A stretch of 11,003 nucleotides of DNA from assembly GCA_003446605.1 (NCBI GenBank), contig DMDF01000113.1, positions 1 to 11,003 of the forward strand. Reading direction: 5' to 3'. Below the pieces are notes generated by a model that was not told the DNA's origin, ran no database searches, and saw nothing but the letters and a program-made list of their open reading frames with translations. Origin of the DNA: Anaerolineaceae bacterium (lineage in GTDB: Bacteria > Chloroflexota > Anaerolineae > Anaerolineales > Anaerolineaceae). Shown here piece after piece: positions 1-5,568 of this stretch (position 1 is the stretch's first letter; each line of letters opens with the position of its first letter). Position numbers and translations under genes: made by a program.

Positions 1-222
1 CAATGGACTGCCTTGTGGTTCAGAGAAGGTGAGTTGATCTGTATGGAAACATTACCCTGGAATGGCGGTTCAGGTGGCTATGGATACAGTGAATGCCAGC
101 AGGACGCCGATAAATGGCAGCCGGGTAATTATTCAGTTCAGATCTTTGTAGGTGAGACCTGGAAACAAACCGGCACTTTTCGCATAGTTGGAAACAGCGG
201 GATCGAAACCCCACAACCGTGA
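1..222 (+). CDS. C-terminal fragment of an unidentified protein
   Basis: An open frame enters from the left edge in frame 1 and ends at TGA 220-222, giving 73 residues of C-terminus; the true start lies outside the window. The visible part is rich in Trp, Gly and aromatic residues and resembles a beta-sandwich type extracellular domain. It carries a 'WxxGNYxVQIFVG' stretch, then 'GTFRIVG' and a Pro-rich tail (ETPQP). Such modules commonly end secreted or membrane-anchored proteins in Chloroflexota, but I cannot name the family. No membrane segment is visible in the fragment. It converges on psuG with only 4 bases between the two stop codons. The reality of the frame is fairly secure because it is open to the edge and has plausible composition; the function is unknown. 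Confidence 0.6.
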   Translation, partial: QWTALWFREGELICMETLPWNGGSGGYGYSECQQDADKWQPGNYSVQIFVGETWKQTGTFRIVGNSGIETPQP

Positions 223-226
223 TCGT

Positions 227-1132
227 TTACACTACCTGTGAAAAAACTTTCGCGATCATCGCAGCAACACGGGCATTATTCTTTAACAAAGCGAGATTTG
301 CTCGCATGCTTTTCCCAGATGTCAAGTGATTCATCTTTTCCAATAGGAAGGGGGTAAGACGAGCGCCGTGGATATGTTGCTGTTCTGCTTCATGAACTGC
401 TGCCTGGATATGTGTTTCGACTTCATCATAGGGTAGGGCAGATTCGGCGGGAGGTGGAACCACTACCAATAGTGAAGACTGAATACCCAGTTCCCAATGG
501 CGTTTGGCGATCCTTACAACTTCCTCAGGGGAATCCACGCGCTTATCCACACCCAATCCGCTGGTGGTTGAGTAAAAAGCCGGGAATTCGTCGGTTTGAT
601 AGCCAAGAACAGGGACCCCCAGTGTTTCCAATCGCTCAAGGGTGGCAGGAAGATCAAGGATGGATTTAGCTCCCGCGCACACCACGATCATCGGATACTT
701 TGAGAGGATTTCCAGATCGGCTGAAACATCGAAAATTGAGCCACGATGAACGCCACCGATTCCACCTGTGGCAAAAACGTGTATACCGGCATGGTGCGCA
801 GCAATGATGGTGCCGGCAACAGTCGTTCCGCCGTCCAATCTATTTGCTATTGCAATCCCAAAATCTCGCTGGCTGATCTTACGGGCAGCTTTCCCGGTTG
901 CCAACTGGTGTAGTTGATCAGAATCCAGACCTACGATAATTTGACCTGCAATCATTCCCACTGTGGCTGGCTGGCAGCCTTCCTGAAGGACTTCGTTTTC
1001 CAGCGCGATTGCGATTTCTTCGTTTTGCGGGTAGGGAAGACCGTGCGTGATGACGGTGGACTCCAAAGCGACAACATCATTTGCCGGGAGATGGGCTTGA
1101 ACGTGTGAAGGGATTTGAAAGAGTAAAGTCAT
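227..1132 (-). CDS. psuG: Pseudouridine-5'-phosphate glycosidase (PsuG)
   Basis: This cytoplasmic enzyme reversibly splits the C-C glycosidic bond of pseudouridine 5'-phosphate to uracil and ribose 5-phosphate, the second step of pseudouridine breakdown. The 301-residue length is normal for the family and most signature blocks are present: ALESTVITHG (22-31), KISQRD (85-90), FATGGIGGVHRG (120-131), SADL (137-140), CAGAKSILD (152-160) and TPFLL near the C-terminus. By motif alignment with the E. coli enzyme the likely catalytic or metal residues are E24, K85, H129, D139, K156 and N286, all kept. The loop between H129 and D139 is two residues shorter than in E. coli. The ATG at 1132 follows an AGAAAGG Shine-Dalgarno. 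It is the last gene of a minus-strand operon, starting 3 bases after the stop of the upstream SPFH-like gene. The usual partner, a PfkB-type pseudouridine kinase (PsuK), is not in the window. Confidence 0.96.
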   Translation of the reverse strand: MTLLFQIPSHVQAHLPANDVVALESTVITHGLPYPQNEEIAIALENEVLQEGCQPATVGMIAGQIIVGLDSDQLHQLATGKAARKISQRDFGIAIANRLDGGTTVAGTIIAAHHAGIHVFATGGIGGVHRGSIFDVSADLEILSKYPMIVVCAGAKSILDLPATLERLETLGVPVLGYQTDEFPAFYSTTSGLGVDKRVDSPEEVVRIAKRHWELGIQSSLLVVVPPPAESALPYDEVETHIQAAVHEAEQQHIHGARLTPFLLEKMNHLTSGKSMRANLALLKNNARVAAMIAKVFSQVV

Positions 1133-1135
1133 GGT

Positions 1136-2566
1136 TTAACCTTTCTGTGATTGATCATCATTATTTTCTTGTTGAATGTTTTTTTGATCATCTGAAGTGA
1201 CTTTAGAAAAATTGGGAATCCCAAATTGAGCTGCTTGTTTTTGAAGCTGCTGCCAGGCAAGGGTATTTTCAGGCGTCAAGACCGGATTGCTGGGATCATT
1301 TTGTGAGTGTAAAAAGCGAAGATGCTCTTCTTTTGCCTGCAGCATGATAGTATGCGGGTTAAAAGTTTGTTCTTCAGAAAAAAATGCAGAATTTTCTTGT
1401 TGTGCCTGTTGTATTTTGCTCTTGATACTATGTTCCGCAGGTTGCCAAGGGTGCAGCTGTAGGGAAACCAGTTCGATATTATATTTTTCTAATTCTCTGG
1501 CAAGTGACTGGTTGATCTTATCATCAAGATTTATTTGTTCTGGAGAGCTACTCTTTTTTGTTTCCAGGGGATGAGGAGAAAAAAGGTGTTTCCCAGCTGG
1601 AATTCCATGAATCCCTTTTCGTGATCTGCTCGGCGAATGTACCCTTTTCAAGGTTGAGCGGTACGCAGTATCTGCCTGTTCAAGCTGTTGAATCATGATC
1701 CAGTGCTTTTTCAATGAAAGAACTTTATAGCGCTGCAATGATGAAAAAGCGTGTGTGTTTAAATCCGTGTTTGCTATGATTGGTTTTAAAAGGGTTATTT
1801 CATTCAGATCATCCAGATTGATTTTACGGAGGGTGTGTGAGAGAGTGTTGTTCAAGGAATAGATAACCAGCGAATCTGATGAAAGATTTCCTTTTCTCAA
1901 TAGATAGTTTTTTACTTTTCCGAGATTCTCTTTATTGTCAGCGATGGTGGGATTATCCTTGGATGGCACTGATACATTAAAAGTGTATCGCAGCGAGATA
2001 TCCGGGAAAACAATGGGAATGCCTTCCTTAGTGCGGCAGTTAGCCTCTGTCTGTACAGAGTGATCCTGTAGAAAAATGACTTGATCTACCTTTTCGGAGG
2101 GTGTAAAGAAATAATGGTCTCGTGATGAGGGGTATACAGGAAAAAGGATGCGTAGAAAACCCTGGTAATTTTTCAACACGGTTATTCTTTGCAAGCCCGC
2201 ACTGATAAAACCAGGTCCAAAACCATCCGATGGGTCATCATCAACCGTATGGTGTGCATGGTCTGATGAATGAGATATTTTTGCTGCACGGTGATTTGCA
2301 TGGAAACCTAATAGAAGCATCCAAAGAACACAAACCCCGACCCCGATTGGATTGAATAGTTGTTTCAGAAATTGCATGCGGTCAGGGAGTGCAAGATCAT
2401 AATAACTGACTCCCATCGCATTCAGTGACGCATCGAAGAAAAGAGAGTAGAACAAGATGAGAAATAGTAACATTCCCAGCACCAGAATGCCCCATTTCTT
2501 TCTACCACTTGCCTTGAATTCCTGATAAGTTGATTTGTTGATCACGGAAGATATGGGATGGCTCAT
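1136..2566 (-). CDS. Membrane-anchored SPFH/band-7-like protein (second of pair)
   Basis: A 476-residue protein with two predicted membrane helices near the N-terminus (about 25-44 and 71-88), a His/Asp-rich stretch (99-112), then a long soluble region. From about 118 the layout resembles a divergent SPFH (stomatin/prohibitin/flotillin/HflK-HflC) domain: a 'VQTEAxCRTKEGIPI...DISLRYTF' segment (171-196) matches the usual 'T.DG..v...v.yr' strand pair. A later 'LARELEKYNIELVSLQL' segment (354-370), followed by a Gln/Glu-rich helix (about 380-400), matches the typical end of the domain and start of the coiled coil. A Ser/Lys/Arg-rich insert (about 300-345) and a Gln/Asn/Asp-rich tail are unusual. 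ATG 2566 lies 1 base after the upstream gene's stop, with GGAAGGA as ribosome site, so translation is probably coupled. SPFH assignment is by eye from weak patterns; the role would be a membrane scaffold or protease regulator. Confidence 0.6.
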   Translation of the reverse strand: MSHPISSVINKSTYQEFKASGRKKWGILVLGMLLFLILFYSLFFDASLNAMGVSYYDLALPDRMQFLKQLFNPIGVGVCVLWMLLLGFHANHRAAKISHSSDHAHHTVDDDPSDGFGPGFISAGLQRITVLKNYQGFLRILFPVYPSSRDHYFFTPSEKVDQVIFLQDHSVQTEANCRTKEGIPIVFPDISLRYTFNVSVPSKDNPTIADNKENLGKVKNYLLRKGNLSSDSLVIYSLNNTLSHTLRKINLDDLNEITLLKPIIANTDLNTHAFSSLQRYKVLSLKKHWIMIQQLEQADTAYRSTLKRVHSPSRSRKGIHGIPAGKHLFSPHPLETKKSSSPEQINLDDKINQSLARELEKYNIELVSLQLHPWQPAEHSIKSKIQQAQQENSAFFSEEQTFNPHTIMLQAKEEHLRFLHSQNDPSNPVLTPENTLAWQQLQKQAAQFGIPNFSKVTSDDQKNIQQENNDDQSQKG

Positions 2567-2567
2567 T

Positions 2568-3698
2568 TCATACGATCCTTCCGTTTTGTTTCAGATAAGA
2601 ATACACCGCGTGCATTTCCCCGAGTTCACGATAGAGATGAGTTTTTTGCTGTTGCTCCTGCTGCATAGAAGAGATGACTTGTCTTGCGTTGGGTTGCCAG
2701 TGATGTTGAATGGCGATATTGGTTTCTTCTGATAGCCAGAATTGAACCAACGTAAGATTCAATACGCGCAGCCCATTCTCGCGCAGAGGCTGTGATAGAG
2801 GGCGAGAAATTTCTTGGTGTGTTAGCTCTTGTTTAAAGCGATTTTCGATATCCTCCAGTGCAGAGGGTTGGGTTGCTGTTTGTGGGATGATTTCCAGAAG
2901 GTCATATTCTGCAATGTTGTTTTGCCACATGTTCTGAAAGACCTGTTGGAGCACCTCCAGTGCTAGTTCTTGAGGGTTTATAGAAATAGGTGAACCGGTG
3001 GGATTTTTCCCAAGCGCTTTCTGCAATATGGCTGCATCAAATCCAAACGGATTTTCACCATAGCCAAAATCGCAGTCGTATTTGTACGTGATCCAAAATA
3101 CAGCACCGACCTGATATCCATCCTTTGTGGTCGCGGTAAGGGGAGATAGGGCGGATCGATCTGGCGTTACGGCTTCGGCAGAATTGGTGGTGAGCATTTC
3201 ATTGCTCGCATTCTGTGGGATCGGCGTGGATTGAGCGCGTAAATCGAAGACCGCCAGCACAGTTTGATTCTTTTCCAAACAATAGAAACCAGCACTATGG
3301 ATGATCAGGTTATGATCGGGTTGGAGTATTGCGACCGCGCTATTTGGATCGACACCGATCACTTTCCTTTGATCCGTTATGGGAAGATCAGAAGAAATAT
3401 TTCCATTTTCAATCTGAACATAGATGAAGGTATTGCCTAAAAGAACCCAAGAGAATATCTTCCATATATCTTTCCTGTTGGGGAAGGCGTTTACAGGTTG
3501 GTCATAATAAAAAATGATGGAAAAAACAAACAGAAAAAACGATAGGAATAGCAGATCGTTCCAAATGATAGAAAAGTGCAATTCAGAAAAAATGTTTATA
3601 ATTCCCTGTACAATAGTTGCCAGGATAAGCCAGGGTAATATGGAGAGCAACGGTGAGGTGTGTCTTTTGGAGTGAACCTTTTTTGTAATACGCCGCAT
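2568..3698 (-). CDS. Membrane-anchored SPFH/band-7-like protein (first of pair)
   Basis: A 376-residue protein with a basic N-terminus, three hydrophobic segments (about 17-38, 43-65 and 79-96) and then a soluble part. The soluble part starts with 'GVDPNSAVAILQPDHNLIIHSAGFY' style strands (115-139), continues with 'VFDLRAQS' (150-157) and 'TATTKDGYQVGAVFWITYKYD' style strands (188-208), and ends with a Gln-rich helix (about 335-355). These match the typical order of an SPFH domain ('G.h...p', 'vdlR.q', 'a.TkDg..v.v...v.y'). A Pro/Thr/Ser-rich insert (157-187) splits the domain. It heads the minus-strand operon and pairs with a second SPFH-like gene, recalling the HflK-HflC tandem, though identity is too weak for that name. 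No Shine-Dalgarno precedes ATG 3698; a TAAAAT box lies just upstream, so initiation may be leaderless. Confidence 0.6.
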   Translation of the reverse strand: MRRITKKVHSKRHTSPLLSILPWLILATIVQGIINIFSELHFSIIWNDLLFLSFFLFVFSIIFYYDQPVNAFPNRKDIWKIFSWVLLGNTFIYVQIENGNISSDLPITDQRKVIGVDPNSAVAILQPDHNLIIHSAGFYCLEKNQTVLAVFDLRAQSTPIPQNASNEMLTTNSAEAVTPDRSALSPLTATTKDGYQVGAVFWITYKYDCDFGYGENPFGFDAAILQKALGKNPTGSPISINPQELALEVLQQVFQNMWQNNIAEYDLLEIIPQTATQPSALEDIENRFKQELTHQEISRPLSQPLRENGLRVLNLTLVQFWLSEETNIAIQHHWQPNARQVISSMQQEQQQKTHLYRELGEMHAVYSYLKQNGRIV

Positions 3699-3704
3699 AG
3701 ATAC

Positions 3705-3710
3705 ATTTTA
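3705..3710 (-). promoter_or_regulatory. Possible -10 box of the SPFH-psuG operon
   Basis: Read on the minus strand, TAAAAT (3710 to 3705) is followed by six bases and then ATG 3698. A start of transcription about 7 bases after the box would fall on or next to the A of the start codon, giving a leaderless mRNA, which fits the absence of a Shine-Dalgarno. I see no convincing -35 hexamer at the right distance, so this is weak. The gap between the divergent genes is only 25-40 bases, which forces any promoter to overlap a coding start. Confidence 0.3.
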
Positions 3711-3726
3711 TCTTAATTAGAAAATG

Positions 3727-3741
3727 AGGAGAGAACGATTG
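3727..3741 (+). promoter_or_regulatory. Ribosome site selecting a TTG start
   Basis: GAGGAGAG (3727-3734) sits a few bases before an in-frame TTG at 3739-3741. The ATG at 3724, five codons earlier, has no Shine-Dalgarno before it (only TTAATTAGAAA) and would bury this purine-rich motif inside the coding region. I therefore favour the TTG. The ABC ATPase in this window has the same kind of TTG start behind an AAGGAGAGG. Confidence 0.55.
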
Positions 3742-4647
3742 AAAGAAGAAAATAGAAAAACTAATTTCTGGTCCATCCTTTGGTCATATTACAAGAATGA
3801 GCATGTGTCGCAAGGATTGTTTGCTCTAGGGTTCTTTTTATTTGGATCGTTATATAGTTCTTATTTGGGCTACCGCATCAATCCTTCGAACCTCATTTTG
3901 GGTATCTTTATTCTTCTATTTTATTTACTGGGTATGGAATTTCTCAATTTAATCTTTTTGGATGATACAGAACTGGAACGGTCTTTCGTTGTTAATTTTG
4001 GTGCACAGAATTTTAAATTGATATTTTTCTTGCTGGCAGCCGCTATGATAGGGGCTGGTCTGGTGATTTCCATTGTACGATTGGATGACCAGACTTCTCT
4101 TTTTATATCCGGTGGAATTATCCTTACCATTTTTCTTTATACGGTGAAACCGGTGCGATTGATCTTTTCCGGCTATGGGGAGATCCTTCAGGCATTTCTG
4201 GTTGCTTTCCTCATTCCATCGCTGGGATACTCCATACAGGTAGGAGGAAATGTGCATTACAACCTGGTGTATTTGTGTCTTCCTTTTTACTTTCTGGTAC
4301 TGGCTCATCAATACATCATGGAAAACAAGTCTCTTTCTCGCGATATACAAAAATATCGTACTACCGCAGTGATGCGCTTCGGAAGTGAGATAACTCTGCG
4401 CATTGCAATTTACCTTATCGTATTTTCTTATATATTTATGCTGTTGTTGGGATTATCTAAACTACCCTGGCGATTCGTGGTGCGTTGGTATATCAGCATC
4501 CCCGTTGCTGTTTATTTAATAGGACATTTGAATAATATTCTGAGCGGTAAAAAACCGAATTGGGCTCTCATTGATTTTCTATCGAACGGATTGGTATGGT
4601 TGAATTTACTACTGATGGCGTCTGCGCTTTTATTTCTGTGGTTTTAA
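3739..4647 (+). CDS. UbiA-like polytopic membrane protein with degenerate motifs
   Basis: An integral membrane protein of 302 residues (307 from ATG 3724) with about eight or nine hydrophobic segments. The fold pattern resembles the UbiA/MenA prenyltransferase superfamily, which attaches isoprenoid chains to aromatic or other acceptors. Numbering from ATG 3724, 'YTVKPVRLIFSGYGE' (139-153) matches the conserved MenA/UbiA 'Y..kP.rl...GlGE' loop. 'SRDIQKYRTTAVMRFG' (205-220) matches the second Asp-rich loop, normally 'DxxxDxxxGKRTL..rlG'. The first aspartate of that loop is Ser here, and the first Asp-rich motif has become 'NLIFLDDTELER' (75-86) rather than NDxxDxxxD. It may therefore be a diverged enzyme or a non-catalytic relative. 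The start is taken at TTG 3739 on ribosome-site grounds. It is divergent from the SPFH operon and 60 bases ahead of bcp. The superfamily call is moderate; the substrate is unknown. Confidence 0.6.
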   Translation: MKEENRKTNFWSILWSYYKNEHVSQGLFALGFFLFGSLYSSYLGYRINPSNLILGIFILLFYLLGMEFLNLIFLDDTELERSFVVNFGAQNFKLIFFLLAAAMIGAGLVISIVRLDDQTSLFISGGIILTIFLYTVKPVRLIFSGYGEILQAFLVAFLIPSLGYSIQVGGNVHYNLVYLCLPFYFLVLAHQYIMENKSLSRDIQKYRTTAVMRFGSEITLRIAIYLIVFSYIFMLLLGLSKLPWRFVVRWYISIPVAVYLIGHLNNILSGKKPNWALIDFLSNGLVWLNLLLMASALLFLWF

Positions 4648-4658
4648 TAATTCATTAA

Positions 4659-4687
4659 TTCAAGATGTTTCTTTCCTTTTCTATAAT
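4659..4687 (+). promoter_or_regulatory. Sigma-70 type promoter of bcp
   Basis: A perfect TATAAT (4682-4687) is preceded after 17 bases by TTCAAG (4659-4664, 3 of 6 matches to TTGACA). Transcription would start near 4694, almost at the ribosome site AGGAG (4696-4700), so the untranslated leader would be very short. It lies in the 60-base gap after the UbiA-like gene and suggests bcp can be expressed independently. Confidence 0.5.
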
Positions 4688-4707
4688 GAGCGTATAGGAG
4701 AAATAAA

Positions 4708-5169
4708 ATGTTAAAAGAAAATACCAAAGCCCCCGATTTTGAATTGTTGGATGAGGATGGAACTTCTCGAAAATTAAGCGATTATCGAGGGGCTCCACTG
4801 GTCCTCTATTTTTATCCCAAGGATAATACTCCCGGTTGTACAACGGAAGCCTGCAACTTCAGGGATAATTATAGCGATTACCAAACAGCCAATGTGACCA
4901 TCGTTGGGATCAGTACCGACTCAGTAAAAAGCCACAAGAAATTTAAAGAGAAATATCAGTTACCCTTCCCTCTATTGTCCGATCCAGAACACGTAGTTTG
5001 TGAAAAGTATGGAGTGTGGTCAGAAAAGCAGATGATGGGGAAAAAATACATGGGAATTTTACGGACAACGTTTGTGATCAATAAAGATGGATCGATCGCT
5101 AAAATTTTTGAAGGCGTCAAGCCAACCGAACATAGTAAAGAGGTACTGGAAGTCGTGAAAAAGCTGTGA
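4708..5169 (+). CDS. bcp: Thioredoxin-dependent peroxiredoxin, Bcp/PrxQ type
   Basis: A cytoplasmic thiol peroxidase that reduces hydrogen peroxide and organic hydroperoxides using thioredoxin. The 153-residue protein is full length for the Bcp/PrxQ group. The APDFEL start (8-13) is typical. The active site TPGCTTEAC holds the peroxidatic C44 and a resolving C49 five residues later, the spacing of the atypical 2-Cys PrxQ type. R119 in 'LRTTFVI' matches the conserved active-site arginine, and 'FYPKDNTPGC' (35-44) is a hallmark. C98 is an additional cysteine outside these motifs. ATG 4708 follows AGGAG with 7 bases spacing. It stands alone between the UbiA-like gene and a hairpin about 100 bases downstream, and appears to have its own promoter. 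No OxyR or PerR site was recognised. Confidence 0.95.
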   Translation: MLKENTKAPDFELLDEDGTSRKLSDYRGAPLVLYFYPKDNTPGCTTEACNFRDNYSDYQTANVTIVGISTDSVKSHKKFKEKYQLPFPLLSDPEHVVCEKYGVWSEKQMMGKKYMGILRTTFVINKDGSIAKIFEGVKPTEHSKEVLEVVKKL

Positions 5170-5203
5170 AAAGTGAGATGATGTGAAAGTTCCACCATAA
5201 AGA

Positions 5204-5232
5204 TTGACAAAAACAACAGCGACGACTAGCAT
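5204..5232 (+). promoter_or_regulatory. Possible promoter upstream of the 5268 hairpin
   Basis: A perfect TTGACA (5204-5209) is followed after 17 bases by TAGCAT (5227-5232, 4 of 6 matches to TATAAT). A transcript would begin near 5239 and meet the 13-bp hairpin about 30 bases later. No annotated gene lies immediately downstream, so this is either a short-RNA promoter or chance. Confidence 0.25.
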
Positions 5233-5267
5233 TAAACTATCACTTTGTGAGCTATATGTACTGTACT

Positions 5268-5314
5268 AAAACCACCAACAACATAATTCTTTACCATGTT
5301 GTTGGTGGAGTTTT
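5268..5314 (+). terminator. Hairpin, probable terminator of bcp
   Basis: A 13-bp perfect inverted repeat (5272-5284 with 5296-5308) encloses an 11-base loop. AAAA (5268-5271) lies on the left and TTTT (5311-5314) on the right, separated from the stem by a 2-base AG bulge. The structure could end transcription from bcp, about 100 bases upstream, and its flanking A/T runs would let it work from the other side too. The T-run is short, so efficiency may be moderate. The GGAG at 5307-5310 overlaps the right arm. Confidence 0.6.
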
Positions 5315-5443
5315 AGAATGAAGTTGGATCGAGTAGAAAATACGAGTATCTTCATTGAGAAGCGGATGAATATCTATATGCCGCTACGTGTAATCAGATC
5401 TGCCTGAAAAAAGAAAGGATCCCGGAAAATAAATTGGTGCTAC

Positions 5444-5465
5444 CCCTTTCGATAGGGTTCTTTTT
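5444..5465 (+). terminator. Weak terminator-like hairpin before the importer promoter
   Basis: CCCT (5444-5447) pairs with AGGG (5454-5457) around a 6-base loop, followed by TTC and five T (5461-5465). An alternative outer pairing joins AAAAAGAA (5408-5415) with TTCTTTTT (5458-5465), with CCC 5421-5423 competing for the same GGG. The stem is short, so this may be a weak terminator insulating the importer operon, or chance. Confidence 0.3.
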
Positions 5466-5513
5466 AATGGACAGATAAAATAGTATAGTTCAAATGAAAG
5501 GAGGCGATGACTA

Positions 5514-5543
5514 TTCACAATTTTACCTCGACATGTCTATAAT
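5514..5543 (+). promoter_or_regulatory. Promoter of the nucleoside importer operon
   Basis: TTCACA (5514-5519, 5 of 6 matches to TTGACA) and a perfect TATAAT (5538-5543) are separated by 18 bases. Transcription would begin near 5550, leaving a leader of roughly 20 bases that contains the ribosome site AGAGGAG (5559-5565) of the receptor gene. No clear operator palindrome was seen around it. Confidence 0.65.
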
Positions 5544-5568
5544 ATATAAAAAATAGAAAGAGGAGAAA

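Larger units (their letters stand above)
5170..5568. other. Gene-poor intergenic region between bcp and the importer operon
   Basis: These 399 bases contain no gene I trust. From left to right: a promoter candidate (5204-5232), a 13-bp hairpin with flanking A and T runs (5268-5314), a 29-codon ORF from ATG 5318 to TGA 5407 with a GGAG seven bases before its start, a weaker terminator-like hairpin (5444-5465), an isolated AAAGGAGG (5497-5504) and the main importer promoter (5514-5543). The 29-codon product has no recognisable motif. The AAAGGAGG is followed after 2 bases by ATG and an 11-codon frame (5507-5542) that overlaps the promoter; that spacing is too short for normal initiation. Confidence 0.5.

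Noticed and set aside
240..275. GCGATGATCGC plus T-run near the psuG 3' end as a terminator
   Set aside because: The stem is only 4 pairs with a 3-base loop, lies inside the psuG coding region and is separated from the T-run, so it is too weak to call.
3949..4350. A 133-codon minus-strand frame inside the UbiA-like gene
   Set aside because: It lies wholly antisense to a well-supported membrane protein gene, has basic, Gln/Lys/Ser-rich composition typical of a shadow frame and shows no motif.
5361..5385. AGCGG/CCGCT hairpin in the intergenic region as a structured RNA
   Set aside because: It has only 5 pairs around a 15-base AT-rich loop and no T-run, so it could easily be chance.
5318..5407. 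A 29-codon ORF as a real gene
   Set aside because: It has a moderately placed GGAG, but no motif and no conservation evidence; it is mentioned only as part of the intergenic description.
5507..5542. An 11-codon frame after AAAGGAGG (5497-5504)
   Set aside because: The ribosome motif is only 2 bases from the ATG, and the frame overlaps both hexamers of the predicted importer promoter. Probably chance.
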